Notes under the pieces: model-generated
What the model saw: only the letters and a program-made list of their open reading frames with translations
Told to the model about the DNA's origin: nothing
Database searches by the model: none
Program-made: the position numbers and the translations under genes
Shown here: positions 1-17,652 of the stretch, one piece after another
Layout: each line of letters begins with the position of its first letter
Position numbering within the stretch: the stretch's first letter is position 1
Source of the DNA: Mycobacterium kiyosense
GTDB taxonomy: Bacteria; Actinomycetota; Actinomycetes; Mycobacteriales; Mycobacteriaceae
DNA length: 64,000 nucleotides
Direction of reading: 5' to 3'
Assembly (NCBI GenBank): GCA_021654635.1
Contig: AP025179.1
Span: 4,340,001-4,404,000 of the forward strand

Positions 1-1
1 G

Positions 2-530
2 GTGCTGGGTCAGCAGGTGTCCACCAAGGCCGCACGCACCCACGCGGCCCGGCTGGTCACCGCGTATGGTCGGCCGGTACCAGATGCCGCGGGCGGGTTG
101 ACCCACACCTTCCCCCTCGGTGCCCGACCTCGCGGACATCGACCCGATGCATCTGGCCGTGCCGCAGTCGCGGCGACGTACGTTGACCGTGCTGCTGTCC
201 GCCCTCGCCGACGGCAGTGTCACCCTTGATCCCGGATGCGACTGGACGCGTGCTCGACGGCAGCTGCTGAACCTGCCGGGAATCGGACCCTGGACCGCGG
301 AGGTGATCGCCATGCGCGCCCTCGGCGACCCGGACGCATTCCCGTCCGGCGATCTCGGCCTTCGACTGGCGGCCAACCAGCTGGGCTTGCCCGATCAGGA
401 ACGGAGCCTGACCGAGCACAGCGCCCGCTGGCGTCCGTGGCGGTCGTATGCCACCCAGCACCTGTGGACCACCCTCGAACATCCGGTCAACCAATGGCCA
501 CCGGCAGAGGCACCGAAAGGAGCGGCATGA
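2..530 (+). CDS. alkA: AlkA-type 3-methyladenine DNA glycosylase, C-terminal part (5' truncated by window, frameshifted)
   Basis: This is the C-terminal part of a helix-hairpin-helix GPD DNA glycosylase, which removes alkylated bases. In mycobacteria it is usually fused to an N-terminal Ada domain lying outside this window. The hairpin LPGIGPWTAEVIAMRAL and the downstream SGDLGL, whose Asp is the family's catalytic residue, are visible. The first 110 bases read in one frame (VLGQQVSTKAARTHAARL...) and the rest in another. Removing one C from the five-C run at 112-116 joins them as THTFPSVPDLADIDPMHLA, so I treat it as one gene. Its stop overlaps the ogt start (ATGA), so the two are co-transcribed. 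The family is secure; whether the frameshift is biological is doubtful. Confidence 0.85.
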
Positions 531-1018
531 TTGTCTACCGCACCATTGACAGCCCCATCGGGCCACTGACTCTGGCGGGCCGGGACGGGATTCTGACGAA
601 TCTGCGGATGGTCGATCAGACATATGAGCCGAGCCGTGCCGACTGGACCCGGGACGACACCGCGTTCGGTGCCGCGGTCGACCAACTCGACGCCTACTTC
701 GCCGGCGAACTCTGCGACTTCGACGTCGAAATCGACATGCGCGGCACGGGATTTCAGCAGCGCGTGTGGAACGCCCTGCTGACCATTCCCTACAGCGAGA
801 CCCGCTCCTACGGAGAAATCGCGGCCCAGGTCGGGGCTCCCGGAGCGGCTCGCGCCGTCGGATTGGCCAACGGCCACAATCCGATCGCGATCATCGTTCC
901 CTGTCACCGGGTCATCGGCGCCAGCGGGAAGTTGACCGGGTACGGCGGGGGCCTGGACCGCAAGCAGACGTTGCTGCAATTGGAGAAGCGGCGAGCAGCG
1001 CTGACGCTCTTCGACTGA
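527..1018 (+). CDS. ogt: Methylated-DNA--protein-cysteine methyltransferase
   Basis: A 163-residue suicide repair protein that moves the methyl group from O6-methylguanine (or O4-methylthymine) onto its own cysteine. The active-site motif IVPCHRVIG is intact near residue 125, preceded by the DNA-binding helix segment with RSYGEIAAQVG and ARAVG. Its length is normal for the family. The start is set by GAAAGGAG seven bases upstream and by the 4-base ATGA overlap with the alkA stop, so alkA and ogt form a two-gene alkylation-repair operon. A strong hairpin follows about 85 bp downstream. Confidence 0.95.
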   Translation: MIVYRTIDSPIGPLTLAGRDGILTNLRMVDQTYEPSRADWTRDDTAFGAAVDQLDAYFAGELCDFDVEIDMRGTGFQQRVWNALLTIPYSETRSYGEIAAQVGAPGAARAVGLANGHNPIAIIVPCHRVIGASGKLTGYGGGLDRKQTLLQLEKRRAALTLFD

Positions 1019-1103
1019 CCCGATTCGCACGGAGTAACCCCGAGTCCGATTTCCGGTTGGTTCTTTCACCGGGCGGTTGCATTCGCCGACGACTGAACCC
1101 GGA

Positions 1104-1143
1104 ATACAAAAACACCCCCAAATGAATGGGGGTGTTTTTGTAT
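1104..1143. terminator. Bidirectional intrinsic terminator between ogt and the rrn operon
   Basis: A perfect 16-bp inverted repeat, 1104-1119 pairing with 1128-1143, has an 8-base loop. The arms carry five C/G pairs and a run of A on the left and T on the right, so either strand gives a GC-rich stem followed by U residues. It lies between the convergent ogt end and the 3' end of 5S rRNA and probably stops both transcripts. Confidence 0.9.
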
Positions 1144-1144
1144 A

Positions 1145-1260
1145 TGTTCGGCGGTGTCCTACTTTTCCACCCGAATTGGGCAGTATCATCGGCGCTGACA
1201 GGCTTAGCTTCCGGGTTCGGGATGGGACCGGGCGTTTCCCTGTCGCTGTGGCCGCCGTAA
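1145..1260 (-). rRNA. rrf: 5S ribosomal RNA
   Basis: The reverse strand begins TTACGGCGGCCACAGCG and ends GGACACCGCCGAACA, the known ends of mycobacterial 5S rRNA, and contains the conserved block CCCGGTCCCATCCCGAACC. The length of about 116 nt is normal. It is the last gene of the rrn operon and is followed directly by the terminator at 1104-1143. The spacer to 23S (1261-1354) holds no gene. Confidence 0.95.
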
Positions 1261-1354
1261 CTCTATTTAATTGGTGCATTCAAGTTGTATTGATGGGGGG
1301 TGTGGTGTCCGCGCAATTAAGCCGGCGAACAGATAGTGGTTGCGATTGGTTGTG

Positions 1355-6290
<4,936 letters not shown>

Positions 6291-6439
6291 ACCCCTCGCT
6301 AACGAGGTGAATTTACAATCAGAGAAAATCTGACCTAACAAGTGACACCAAAACTGGCATCTTAAATTGCGACCACACCCACACACGGGGGGTGCTAGGT
6401 GTAGTCAAAAAAACAACAACAAACAAAACACCAAACACA

Positions 6440-6458
6440 CTATTGAGTTCTCAAACAA
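6440..6458 (-). promoter_or_regulatory. rrn boxA-type antitermination site
   Basis: The reverse strand reads TTGTTTGAGAACTCAATAG, the conserved mycobacterial boxA/boxC block of the rrn leader, where Nus factors assemble to prevent early, Rho-dependent termination of rRNA transcription. Confidence 0.8.
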
Positions 6459-6500
6459 CACTTTTCGATCTTGTTTCGCCCGTTTCGGGGCAACCCTGCC

Positions 6501-6530
6501 AGCTTAATACAGATCCGGCTGGGGTGTCAA
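6501..6530 (-). promoter_or_regulatory. rrn promoter (PCL1-like)
   Basis: On the reverse strand TTGACA (6525-6530) is followed after 18 bases by TAAGCT (6501-6506). The surrounding sequence (GCCGGATCTGTATTA, then GGCAGGGTTGCCCCGAA) matches the conserved PCL1 promoter of slow-growing mycobacteria as I remember it. It drives 16S-23S-5S. Confidence 0.85.
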
Positions 6531-6604
6531 GTCCTGGTTTCGATCTTCTTCTTGGGAAGTTGTCTTCGCTTGGAAGTTGATCGCGCCGATCGGGCGTGAC
6601 TCGG

Positions 6605-7859
6605 CTACTGTACCCGCTCGATCTCCGCTCCCAAAATCGCCAGGTTCTCGACGAAAAGTGGGTAGCCGCGGTCGATGTGGAACACGTCGTGGACCTCGGT
6701 GTCACCGTCGGCGACGAGCCCGGCCAGCACCAGCCCGGCGCCGGCCCGGATGTCCGAACACCACACCGGCGCGCTGGACAGTTGAGGCAGTCCGCGCACC
6801 ACGGCGTGATGCCCGTCGGTGCGGGCGTCCGCACCGAGCCGGATCATCTCCTCAACGAACCGAAACCGCGCTTCGAAAACGTTCTCCGTGATCATCGAGG
6901 TTCCGTCGGCGATCGAGGCCAAGGCAATCGCCATCGGCTGCAGATCCGTCGGAAACCCGGGAAAAGGCAAGGTCGCGACGTTGACGGCTTTCGGACGCTC
7001 ATATTGAGCAACCCGGAAACTATCGTCGGTCTGGGTGACCGTCGCACCGGCATCGTGCAACTTATGCAGCACCAACTGCAGATGCGCGGGATCTATTCCC
7101 GTGACCGTGATGTCGCCGCGCGTCATGGCAGCGGCAATCCCCCAGGTGGCCGCGACGATGCGGTCCCCGATTACCCGATGTTCGGTGGGGTGCAGTCTCG
7201 GCACCCCGGTGATGGTCATGGTCGGCGAGCCGGCGCCTTCGATCTGGGCGCCCATCTGGTTGAGCATCGTGCACAGGTCGACCACGTCGGGTTCGCGCGC
7301 GGCGTTGTGAATAGTGGTGACGCCCTCGGCCACGACGGCCGCCATCAGGATGTTCTCGGTGGCCCCCACGGACGGGAACTCGAGCTGAATCTCCGCGCCG
7401 CGCAACGTTTCTGCGTGTGCCACCACACAACCGTGCTCGATGTTGCACTGCGCGCCGAGTTGGCGCAGACCGGCCTGGTGCATGTCCAGCGGCCGCGATC
7501 CGATCGCGTCGCCGCCCGGCAGCGCCACCTTGGCCCGTTTTGCACCGGCCCACCAGCGGGCCCAGCACACAGACGGAAGCGCGGAACTGGCGCACCGCGG
7601 CGAAATCGGCGTCGTACTTGGGTTCGTCGGGTGAGGTGATGCGGGCGACGTCACCGTCGAGTTCCACGGTGGCGCCCAAACCGCGCAATACCTCGGCCAT
7701 CAACGGGACGTCGAGGATGTCAGGACAGTTGGTGATGGTGCTGGTGCCCTCGGCCAGCAGCGTCGCGGCCATCAGCTTCAGCACGCTGTTCTTGGCGCCC
7801 CCAACAGCGACTTCGCCTGCCAACCGGTTGCCACCAGTCACCACGAATCGCTCCGCCAC
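6605..7859 (-). CDS. murA: UDP-N-acetylglucosamine 1-carboxyvinyltransferase (MurA), frameshifted in this sequence
   Basis: Catalyses the first committed step of peptidoglycan synthesis, adding enolpyruvate from PEP to UDP-GlcNAc. Residues 1-107 ([20 protein letters not shown]...) read in one frame and the rest in the next. One extra base in the run TTTT at 7538-7541 (AAAA on the coding strand) separates them. Removing it gives [19 protein letters not shown] and a 417-residue protein, the normal length. Position 117 is then Asp, not the Cys of E. coli, as in other mycobacteria, which predicts fosfomycin resistance. The start is GTG at 7859, directly behind a promoter and probably leaderless. 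Because murA should be essential, I read the frameshift as a sequence error. Confidence 0.92.
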
Positions 7860-7866
7860 CCGCGTC

Positions 7867-7896
7867 AGTCTAGTGGGGGGGCCATCGCCTTGTCAG
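7867..7896 (-). promoter_or_regulatory. Predicted murA promoter, leaderless
   Basis: On the reverse strand CTGACA (7891-7896) and TAGACT (7867-7872) are 18 bases apart. A start about 7 bases downstream of the -10 falls at or next to the murA GTG (7859). No Shine-Dalgarno is present before this GTG, which fits a leaderless mRNA, a common type in mycobacteria. Confidence 0.6.
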
Positions 7897-7932
7897 TTAG
7901 GTGAGAGGGTCGCGCCCGGTAGCGTCTTGTGC

Positions 7933-8508
7933 ATGGCTGTCCATCTGACCCGCATCTACACCCGCACCGGCGACGACGGCACGACGGGATTGAGCGATTT
8001 CTCACGCGTCGCCAAGACCGACGCACGCTTGGTCGCCTACGCCGACTGCGACGAAGCGAACTCGGCGATCGGCGTCGCGGTGGCGCTGGGCAACCCGGAC
8101 GACGCGCTGCGCGAGGTGCTGCGGCAGATCCAGAACGATCTGTTCGACGCCGGCGCGGACCTGTCGACACCAGTTGTCGCCGACCCCGAGCATCCGCCGC
8201 TACGCATCACCCAGCCCTACATCGATCGGCTGGAGAGTTGGTGCGACAGCTACAACGAGAACCTGCCGGCGCTGAATTCCTTTGTGCTGCCGGGTGGTTC
8301 GGCTCTCTCGGCGCTGCTGCACGTCGCCCGGACGGTAGTTCGCCGCGCCGAGCGATCCGCCTGGGCCGCGGTCGACACGCATCCGGACGGGGTCAGCGTG
8401 CTGCCGGCGAAGTACCTAAACCGGCTCTCGGATCTGTTGTTCATCCTGTCCCGGGTGGCAAATCCGGAGGGCGACGTGCTGTGGCGCCCGGGCGGCGGCG
8501 CGCGTTGA
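7933..8508 (+). CDS. Cob(I)yrinic acid a,c-diamide adenosyltransferase, PduO type
   Basis: A 191-residue PduO-family ATP:corrinoid adenosyltransferase (Rv1314c homologue), which makes adenosylcobalamin. The family N-terminus IYTRTGDDGTTGL (ATP-binding), the DEANSAIG segment and the C-terminal YLNRLSDLLFILSR with VRRAER are all present. The start is ATG at 7933. No Shine-Dalgarno precedes it, but TAGCGT lies at 7920-7925, so a leaderless start is possible. It is divergent from murA and ends on the base before the 3' end of the convergent TM2 gene. Confidence 0.9.
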   Translation: MAVHLTRIYTRTGDDGTTGLSDFSRVAKTDARLVAYADCDEANSAIGVAVALGNPDDALREVLRQIQNDLFDAGADLSTPVVADPEHPPLRITQPYIDRLESWCDSYNENLPALNSFVLPGGSALSALLHVARTVVRRAERSAWAAVDTHPDGVSVLPAKYLNRLSDLLFILSRVANPEGDVLWRPGGGAR

Positions 8509-8901
8509 TCAGTCGCGCAGGGTGCGCCCCTGCGCGTCGGGAACGTTGCCCATCAGGATCATGATCCCGTCGACCAGTGGCCAGATGGCGCCGACGCCAC
8601 ACGTGCAGATGGTCACGGCGATCTGGATCAGGGCGATGTTCGTGTAGCCGAGGTAGAACCGGCCGACCGCGAAGGTGGACAGGAAGATCTGCATGAGTCC
8701 GGCCGCAACCTTGCTTTTATCGGACAGCGGTCGGCCGTAGGCATCCACTCCGTACGGGGCGCCGCCATAGGCCGGACCGCCATAGGAGGCCGGAACGGCC
8801 GCGGCGGCGTCGTGGCGCCACTGCCCGCCGTCCCAATACGCCTGACCGGGTTGGCCGCTGGGGTCGGGGTACCAGCCGGGGGCCGGTGAGCCGCTGGTCA
8901 T
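8509..8901 (-). CDS. TM2 domain-containing membrane protein with DUF2510 N-terminus
   Basis: A 130-residue protein of unknown function. Residues 8-28 (PGWYPDPSGQPGQAYWDGGQW) form a DUF2510 motif common in actinobacterial membrane proteins. A Gly/Tyr/Ala-rich linker follows, then a TM2 domain (about 60-118): DKSKVAAGLMQIF, GRFYLGYTNIALIQI and a second helix ending WPLVDGIMILMG. It ends exactly where the convergent adenosyltransferase gene ends, with no intergenic base and no visible terminator. AGGAAGAGG lies a little upstream of the ATG. Confidence 0.85.
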   Translation of the reverse strand: MTSGSPAPGWYPDPSGQPGQAYWDGGQWRHDAAAAVPASYGGPAYGGAPYGVDAYGRPLSDKSKVAAGLMQIFLSTFAVGRFYLGYTNIALIQIAVTICTCGVGAIWPLVDGIMILMGNVPDAQGRTLRD

Positions 8902-9036
8902 AGTCGTTTACCTCTTCCTGTCGGTGGCCGAACCGGAAAGGCTCAACGCGGCTCGGTCGCTGGTTACGGGCCTGGATATCAGAATTGAAGCAGACCGGTG
9001 TGAATACTGCCCGAGTCTTCTTGGAAGATTCTTGGC

Positions 9037-9480
9037 TCAGCTGCTGCGACGACGGGCGCGTGGCGACGGCCGCGATTCCAGCCAGGACTGGAATGCCGTC
9101 AAAGCGCCTCTGTCCAAAGCGATTTCGTAACCCATCCGCCGCTCCTGGGTGGTGTCGCGCAGCTCCAGGATGGTGATCTCGTCGGTCATGATGTCGAACT
9201 CGTCACCACGCGGGGCGCGCCGGGTGACAACCTCCACCCCTCGTCGACTCAGTCTGCGGTCGGGCCACAGCCGCACGCTGGACAAGCGGTAGAAGGCAGC
9301 CTCTCCGCCGCGGTACCGGATCACGCCGTGCCGCCAGCCGTGGCCGCCTACCGCCGGGATGTCGCGCATGATGGCCGCGGTCCCGCCCTGACGCAGCTTC
9401 CACAGCCGATAACTCAGACCGAGCACCGCCGCGCCCAGCACGACGACGAGCACGACCATGCCGACCATGGGCGCGCTCAT
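9037..9480 (-). CDS. DUF2550 membrane-anchored protein (Rv1312 homologue)
   Basis: A 147-residue protein with one N-terminal membrane helix (about residues 5-25) followed by a basic domain of the DUF2550 family, with RYRGGEAAFYRLSSVR and LELRDTTQER. Function is unknown. In mycobacteria it always follows atpC. Here it starts eight bases after the atpC stop, so it is probably the last gene of the atp transcript, but nothing in the sequence links it to ATP synthase activity. Confidence 0.88.
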   Translation of the reverse strand: MSAPMVGMVVLVVVLGAAVLGLSYRLWKLRQGGTAAIMRDIPAVGGHGWRHGVIRYRGGEAAFYRLSSVRLWPDRRLSRRGVEVVTRRAPRGDEFDIMTDEITILELRDTTQERRMGYEIALDRGALTAFQSWLESRPSPRARRRSS

Positions 9481-9488
9481 TTTGCGAA

Positions 9489-9854
9489 TCAGTCGAGCGC
9501 GCCGACGGCGCGCAGTCTGGCGCGGCCCCTGGCGGCAGTTTGCGGATCATCCGATTCGGCGTCCTGCCGGGCGGATTCTTCGTTGATCTCCGACTCGAAC
9601 TCGGCGGACTCGGCGAGGATGGTCACGCTCTCCTCGGTCACCGAGAGGAAGCCGCCGTCGACGGCGACCCGAAGGTCGTCGTCGCCTTCTCGTTCCACGC
9701 GCACCATGGCGTCGTCAACCAACTGAGCCACCAGCGGAATGTGGTGAGGCATGATGCCGATCTCGCCGACGGTGGTGCGGGTGAAGAGGAATTTCGCCTC
9801 GCCGGACCAAATCTTCCGGTCGACGGCAACGATCTCAACGTTCATTTCCGCCAT
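9489..9854 (-). CDS. atpC: ATP synthase F1 epsilon subunit
   Basis: A 121-residue epsilon subunit of the F1 rotor stalk. The N-terminal beta-sandwich is clear ([35 protein letters not shown]), followed by the short C-terminal helical part typical of mycobacteria, which plays only a weak part in inhibition. A strong GGAGG precedes the ATG. It follows atpD by 33 bp. Confidence 0.96.
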   Translation of the reverse strand: MAEMNVEIVAVDRKIWSGEAKFLFTRTTVGEIGIMPHHIPLVAQLVDDAMVRVEREGDDDLRVAVDGGFLSVTEESVTILAESAEFESEINEESARQDAESDDPQTAARGRARLRAVGALD

Positions 9855-9887
9855 GCCACACCTCCTTTCGTGCCAGCCGGACTCTCA

Positions 9888-12307
<2,420 letters not shown>

Positions 12308-12313
12308 TGTTAG

Positions 12314-13978
12314 CTACTTCTTGTCCTTCTTGTTGTCCTTCTTGGGCTTTTCCTTCTTGACCTGTACCGACTCCTTGGCCAGGTCGCTTTCGTCCAACGG
12401 CTCGACGTGCTCGTCGGGCACCACCGAGCCGCCGCCGGTGGCCGCGAAGCCCTTCTTGAACTTGTTGATGATGTCGGTGAGCTTCTCTTCTTCTTCCTCA
12501 CCGAGTTTCTTGGTCTTGCGGATTCCCTCGAGGAAGCCCTCCTCCGACGCCTTCATGTGGTCCAGAAGTTCGGCCTCGAACCGCTTGACGTCCTCCACCG
12601 GCACCGAGTCCAGGTGACCGGCAGTGCCCAGGAAGATCGAAACCACCTGCTCCTCAACCGGCATCGGCGCGAACTGCGGCTGCTTGAGCAGTTCGACCAA
12701 GCGCTCCCCGCGCTCCAGCTGCTTCTTCGACGTCTCGTCGAGGTCGGAGGCGAACGCCGCGAAGGATTCCAGCTCGCGGTACTGCGACAGATCCAGCCGC
12801 AGCGACCCGGCCACCTCTTTCATCGCCTTGATCTGCGCGGCACCACCGACACGGGACACCGATACACCGACGTTGATGGCGGGCCGGACACCCTGGTTGA
12901 ACAGGTCGCTCTCCAGGAAGCACTGTCCGTCGGTGATCGAGATGACGTTGGTGGGGATGTAGGCCGAAATGTCGTTGGCCTTGGTCTCGATGATCGGCAG
13001 GCCGGTCAGCGAACCGCCGCCGAGTTCGTCCGAGAGCTTGGCGCACCGCTCGAGCAGCCGCGAGTGCAGGTAGAACACGTCACCGGGGTAGGCCTCGCGG
13101 CCGGGCGGACGGCGCAGCAGCAGCGAGATGGCACGGTACGCCTCGGCCTGCTTGGTCAGGTCGTCGAACACGATCAGCACGTGCTTGCCCTCGTACATCC
13201 AGTGCTGGGCGATCGCCGAACCCGTATACGGCGCAAGCCATTTGAAGCCGGCGGAGTCCGAAGCCGGTGCGGCGACGATGGTGGTGTAGTCCATGGCGCC
13301 GCCCTCGTCCAGCGCGCGCCGCACCGAGGCGATGGTGGTGCCCTTCTGGCCGATCGCGACGTAGACGCAGCGGACCTGCAACTTCTCGTCACCGCTCTCC
13401 CAGTTCTGCCGCTGGTTGAGGATGGTGTCGACGCAGACCGCGGTCTTGCCGGTCTTGCGGTCGCCGATGATCAGCTGGCGCTGGCCACGCCCGATGGGGG
13501 TCATCGCGTCGATGGCCTTGATGCCGGTCTGCAGCGGCTCCGACACCGACTGCCGCTCGACCACGGAAGGGGCCTGCAGTTCCAGGGCGCGACGGGTATC
13601 GGTCTCGATGTCGCCGCCACCGTCGATGGGCTGGCCGAGCGGGTTGACCACCCGACCCAGGAATGCGTCGCCGACCGGCACCGACAGGACGTCGCCGGTG
13701 CGCTTGACCTGCTGGCCCTCTTCGATGGTCTCGAAGTCACCCAGGATGACCGTGCCGACGCTGTGCTCGTCGAGGTTCAGGGCCACACCGAGCACCCCAC
13801 CCGGGAACTCCAGCAGCTCCTGGGTCATCACCGACGGCAACCCCTCGACGTGCGCGATGCCGTCACCGGCGTCCACGACGGTGCCGACCTCCTCGCGGGA
13901 GGTGTCGGCGGTGAAAGACTCCACGTACTCTTCGATGGCGCTCTGAATGGCATCAGCGGAGATTGTCAACTCGGCCAT
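12314..13978 (-). CDS. atpA: ATP synthase F1 alpha subunit
   Basis: The 554-residue non-catalytic nucleotide-binding subunit. It has Walker A GDRKTGKT (near 175), [11 protein letters not shown] and the conserved [13 protein letters not shown]. The last 40 or so residues, after [18 protein letters not shown], form the mycobacterium-specific C-terminal extension ending in a Lys-rich tail ([14 protein letters not shown]). This extension is known to suppress ATP hydrolysis in this genus. It ends 6 bp before the atpG start. Confidence 0.98.
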   Translation of the reverse strand: MAELTISADAIQSAIEEYVESFTADTSREEVGTVVDAGDGIAHVEGLPSVMTQELLEFPGGVLGVALNLDEHSVGTVILGDFETIEEGQQVKRTGDVLSVPVGDAFLGRVVNPLGQPIDGGGDIETDTRRALELQAPSVVERQSVSEPLQTGIKAIDAMTPIGRGQRQLIIGDRKTGKTAVCVDTILNQRQNWESGDEKLQVRCVYVAIGQKGTTIASVRRALDEGGAMDYTTIVAAPASDSAGFKWLAPYTGSAIAQHWMYEGKHVLIVFDDLTKQAEAYRAISLLLRRPPGREAYPGDVFYLHSRLLERCAKLSDELGGGSLTGLPIIETKANDISAYIPTNVISITDGQCFLESDLFNQGVRPAINVGVSVSRVGGAAQIKAMKEVAGSLRLDLSQYRELESFAAFASDLDETSKKQLERGERLVELLKQPQFAPMPVEEQVVSIFLGTAGHLDSVPVEDVKRFEAELLDHMKASEEGFLEGIRKTKKLGEEEEEKLTDIINKFKKGFAATGGGSVVPDEHVEPLDESDLAKESVQVKKEKPKKDNKKDKK

Positions 13979-14035
13979 GTCTTTTCGTCTTCCTACTTCG
14001 ATTTGTGCTGACTAGTTTGTGTTCGGTGGAGCGGT

Positions 14036-15376
14036 TCAGTCGGGCAACTGCGCTTCGGCGGCGGCCAGTCGAGACTTGAGCGTGCCGTCGATCACCTCGT
14101 CGCCCACCGAGATCAAGAGCCCACCGAGTAGTTCGGGATCGATTTGCAGCTGGACCGCCACCGGATGTCCGTAGATCCGGCCCAGCACCTCGCTGAGGCG
14201 AGTCCGCTGGGAGTCGCTGAGCTCGGCCGCGGCGCTGACCTGTGCGACAACCTCACCGCGTCGAGCGACCGCCACCTGGGCCAGGAACAGTACGGCCTCC
14301 TCGGCCGGCTGACCCCGCAACAACTCGACGGTCTGGGACAGCAGCGACACGGCGACCGGGTTGACTTTTCCGCTCGAACTCTCGAGCACCTTGCGCAGCA
14401 ACCCGACTCGGCCCTCGGCCGGCGCGGTGTCGGAACCGAGCAGGACGGCCAGTCGCGGCTGCGCATCGAGGATGCGCGAAAACCGGAACAACTGGTCCTC
14501 CACCTCGTCGGTGGTCCCGTCCTGTTCAGCCACCTCCAGCAGGGCTTGGCGCGACACATGCTCGATCGCGTCGATCAGGTCGGCGTTGGCCGACCAGCGC
14601 TCCGCGACCGCGGCCCGCAGCACCTCGAGGGTGGGGGCGCCGACCTTGCCCTCCAGGATGCGTTCGATCAACCGGACCCGGGGCGCCGAATCTTCGGCCG
14701 GCACAGTGAGATACCGGGTGGCAACGGTCTCCCGGTGCAGGAGCGCAGCCACCGATGCCAATTCCTCGGCCAGGGTGTTCAGGCCCTGCTTGTCGAGGTC
14801 CTTGATGATGTCCTTGAACCGTTCGACCAGGTCGTCCAGCGCGTGGCGACTGGCCGCACGCATCTTGGCCAGCAGCGGGTACTCGACGTCGACCGCTTCG
14901 GGCGCCATGTCGTCGAGTTCGTCCAGGAAGCGATCGACGGTGGCTGCCTGCTGGTCGGCGTCGGCGACGTAGTTGCGCACCAGTTCGCCTGCCTGGCGCA
15001 CGGATTCGTGGCCGAGCTCCAACCGCAGCTGACGGGTCATTTGAGCACGCAGCAGCTCAGACTGGCGACCACCTTGTGCCCTGATGCGTTCGGCTTCGGA
15101 TTCGGCCTGCGACCGCATCTGTTCCTCGATGCGCGCGGAATCCGCCTTGGCGTCCTCGACGAGGCGCTTCGCCTCTTTCTTCGCCGCTTCCACGGCCTTG
15201 CTGTGCGCGGTGGTCGACTCCTCGAGACGCCGAGCGGCCTCCTTGGAGTCCTTCAACTGCTGGCGCACAGCCTCCTGCCGCGCGGTCATCATGTTGCGCA
15301 CCGGCGGCACCACGAAGCGCCAGACCAGCAGCGCGATGGCCACGAAACCGACCAGCTGTCCGATAAAGGTGTCCAT
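14036..15376 (-). CDS. atpH: ATP synthase fused b-delta subunit
   Basis: A 446-residue fusion found in mycobacteria and close relatives. The N-terminal part (about 1-165) is a second b subunit with one membrane helix ([21 protein letters not shown]) and a long charged coiled coil ([10 protein letters not shown]..., [21 protein letters not shown]). The C-terminal part (about 166-446) is the delta subunit that binds the top of F1, ending [21 protein letters not shown]. With AtpF it forms the peripheral stalk. It starts eight bases after the atpF stop. Confidence 0.96.
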   Translation of the reverse strand: MDTFIGQLVGFVAIALLVWRFVVPPVRNMMTARQEAVRQQLKDSKEAARRLEESTTAHSKAVEAAKKEAKRLVEDAKADSARIEEQMRSQAESEAERIRAQGGRQSELLRAQMTRQLRLELGHESVRQAGELVRNYVADADQQAATVDRFLDELDDMAPEAVDVEYPLLAKMRAASRHALDDLVERFKDIIKDLDKQGLNTLAEELASVAALLHRETVATRYLTVPAEDSAPRVRLIERILEGKVGAPTLEVLRAAVAERWSANADLIDAIEHVSRQALLEVAEQDGTTDEVEDQLFRFSRILDAQPRLAVLLGSDTAPAEGRVGLLRKVLESSSGKVNPVAVSLLSQTVELLRGQPAEEAVLFLAQVAVARRGEVVAQVSAAAELSDSQRTRLSEVLGRIYGHPVAVQLQIDPELLGGLLISVGDEVIDGTLKSRLAAAEAQLPD

Positions 15377-15384
15377 ATTTGGGG

Positions 15385-15894
15385 CTACCTCGCCGTGGCG
15401 GTAGGGGCGACGTCGACGCCGAGGATCCGACTGGCCAGGGTGGCTGACATGGTCCCGACGTTGGCACGCAGATCCAATTCCACGGCGTCGCGCTCCCGCT
15501 TCAACTGTTCGTTGGCTTGCGCCAACGTCTCTGCCACCTGCTGCTCGGCTTCGGCGCGCGCGTCGTCGATGGCCTTACGACCCTCGTTGCGGGCGTTGTC
15601 GCGGAACGACGACGCCTGGACCCGGGCTTCCTTCAGCGCTTCCTCGTAGTCGGCTTCGGCGGCGGCGAACTGCTCGGACGACTTCTTGTTGTCGGCCTGC
15701 GTCTTAGCGACCATGGCGTCGCGTTCCTTGAGTACCTTCAGGATCGGCGGTACGACGAACGTGCCGATCACTCCGAGCACCACCAGGAAGATGGCCAGCA
15801 CGAAGAAGAAGGTGCCGTTGGGAATGAGGAAGTTGTTACCTTCCGCCACTGCCTGGCTGGACGCCAGAACATTCATGGTCGTGTCACCCACCAC
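15385..15894 (-). CDS. atpF: ATP synthase F0 b subunit
   Basis: A 169-residue b-type peripheral-stalk subunit with one membrane helix (about 28-50, [21 protein letters not shown]) and an alanine/charge-rich coiled coil to the end. The listed start is a GTG at 15894. A second GTG (15891) and an ATG (15876, preceded by GGTGGGTG) are also in frame, and the ATG has the better ribosome site. This uncertainty affects only the first six residues. Confidence 0.95.
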   Translation of the reverse strand: MVGDTTMNVLASSQAVAEGNNFLIPNGTFFFVLAIFLVVLGVIGTFVVPPILKVLKERDAMVAKTQADNKKSSEQFAAAEADYEEALKEARVQASSFRDNARNEGRKAIDDARAEAEQQVAETLAQANEQLKRERDAVELDLRANVGTMSATLASRILGVDVAPTATAR

Positions 15895-15900
15895 GACGAA

Positions 15901-16197
<297 letters not shown>

Positions 16198-16950
16198 TTA
16201 GTGGTGGTCTTCTTCTAGCTCCATGGCCTGGCTGAAGTACAGGATCGTCAGCAGCGAGAAGATGAAAGCCTGAATCGCGCCGACGAACAGGTCGAAGGAT
16301 TTCCAGATCGCGTTCGGCAGCCACAGGATGTAGGGCGGGAACATCGCGATCAGTGCGACGAGGATGCCGCCGGCGAAGATGTTGCCGAACAGTCGCAGCG
16401 ACAGCGAGATCGGCTTGGCCAGCTCTTCGACGATGTTGATCGGCGCCAGGATGGCGACGTGACCCTTGAGGACCCTGAGCGGGTGGCCGATGATGCCGCG
16501 GCGCCAGATCCCGGCGGCGTGGTAGCAGACGAAGACGAACAAGGCCAGCGCCAGTACGTAGTTGATGTCGGCGGCGGCCGAGGACAACAACTCGCTGGTC
16601 TTGCCTTCTTTGTCCTTGTACTGCAGCGGCAGTACCGACAGCCAGTTGGAGATCAAGATGAACACGAAGATGGTCACCGCGAGCGGCAGCACGAACGGCG
16701 CGATGCGCATCCCGATGGCGCTTTCGATCTGGCCGCGCATCTGGATGGTGACCGCCTCGAAGAACAGCTGCACCCCGCCCGGCACATCGCTGGACGTGAC
16801 CTTAGATTTCAGCCAGAAGGCCAGCGCGATCACGATGACGGCGGCGATCGCGGTCGAATAGATCGTGTCGGTGTTGACGGTCAGCCCCAGCCACTTGGCC
16901 GTGTGGTGCTCGCCGACCTCGATCTGGCCGGCCAGGATCGACTTAGTCAT
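16198..16950 (-). CDS. atpB: ATP synthase F0 a subunit
   Basis: A 250-residue membrane protein that forms the proton half-channels against the c-ring. It has about five to six membrane helices. The essential arginine lies in [15 protein letters not shown] (near residue 187), and the last helix contains [21 protein letters not shown]. The ATG overlaps the end of atpI by 8 bp, so the two are translationally linked. Confidence 0.97.
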   Translation of the reverse strand: MTKSILAGQIEVGEHHTAKWLGLTVNTDTIYSTAIAAVIVIALAFWLKSKVTSSDVPGGVQLFFEAVTIQMRGQIESAIGMRIAPFVLPLAVTIFVFILISNWLSVLPLQYKDKEGKTSELLSSAAADINYVLALALFVFVCYHAAGIWRRGIIGHPLRVLKGHVAILAPINIVEELAKPISLSLRLFGNIFAGGILVALIAMFPPYILWLPNAIWKSFDLFVGAIQAFIFSLLTILYFSQAMELEEDHH

Positions 16951-17425
16951 CGCCGGCGCTCCTCACTTCCGTCCCTTCCGATACCGCCACTACCCCGCTC
17001 GCCGCACTCTCGGAGTCCCCGGCCCGCAGCTTCTTCCACACCGGCAAGGCCGTCGAGGCCACCAAGAGCACCTGGAAGATCGCCAAACCGAACACCACGC
17101 CCAGGCCTTCCGGCTTGAAGATGAAGGCGATGATCAGCGCCAGGATGGTGATGATCGCGATGCGCGACGCCGAATTGACGGCCATCGACCGCTTCAGCGG
17201 ATGCTCGCGTCCGGTGATCGACTCGACCGACCGCTTGACCATGACGGCGTTGAGCAAACCCAGCAGCAAACCGACGCCCAGGAACAGCCCGACCATCGGA
17301 TGGCCGGTGAAACCGGCTGCCAGGGTTCCCGCCGCGGTCAGCGCGAGGCTGATGACCAACAACCGCACGGGGCGGAAGGCAACAGCGGGAAACACCAACG
17401 GCGCGTCCTGCGCTGGTGTCGTCAC
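16943..17425 (-). CDS. atpI: AtpI-like membrane protein (Rv1303 homologue)
   Basis: A 160-residue protein with four predicted membrane helices ([72 protein letters not shown]). It occupies the atpI position at the head of the operon and is weakly related to AtpI, which is thought to help c-ring assembly. The start is GTG at 17425. The 227 bp upstream to wecA must contain the operon promoter, but I cannot identify it with confidence. Confidence 0.82.
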   Translation of the reverse strand: MTTPAQDAPLVFPAVAFRPVRLLVISLALTAAGTLAAGFTGHPMVGLFLGVGLLLGLLNAVMVKRSVESITGREHPLKRSMAVNSASRIAIITILALIIAFIFKPEGLGVVFGLAIFQVLLVASTALPVWKKLRAGDSESAASGVVAVSEGTEVRSAGDD

Positions 17426-17652
17426 TGCAGCACCTCAATCCCGGGTTGTTGGAGCGGAAACGCCGGATCGCCCGATCCGTGGCCCGCCGAGCGTATCGCA
17501 AGGCTCGAGCTGGACTTACCCAAGGGGTAGCTCCCTGTGTCGGTCGTTGTTCGGCACCGCCGGATGCGCGTCCGCCGAGCCGGGAAGGCCACAACCCGCG
17601 AAGTTCGTTTTCGGGGTTCTACCAGCACCTTACCATAACTACGACCGACCTA

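Larger units (their letters stand above)
6291..6604 (-). promoter_or_regulatory. rrn leader region
   Basis: These 314 bp between murA and 16S hold no protein gene. They carry the rrn promoter (6501-6530), the boxA antiterminator (6440-6458), AT-rich leader RNA, and a small hairpin (CCTCG-TTAG-CGAGG) abutting the 16S 5' end. Upstream of the promoter, reading the minus strand, CAACTTCC occurs twice about 18 bp apart (within 6546-6580). This could be a second promoter element or a factor site; its role is unknown. Confidence 0.75.
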
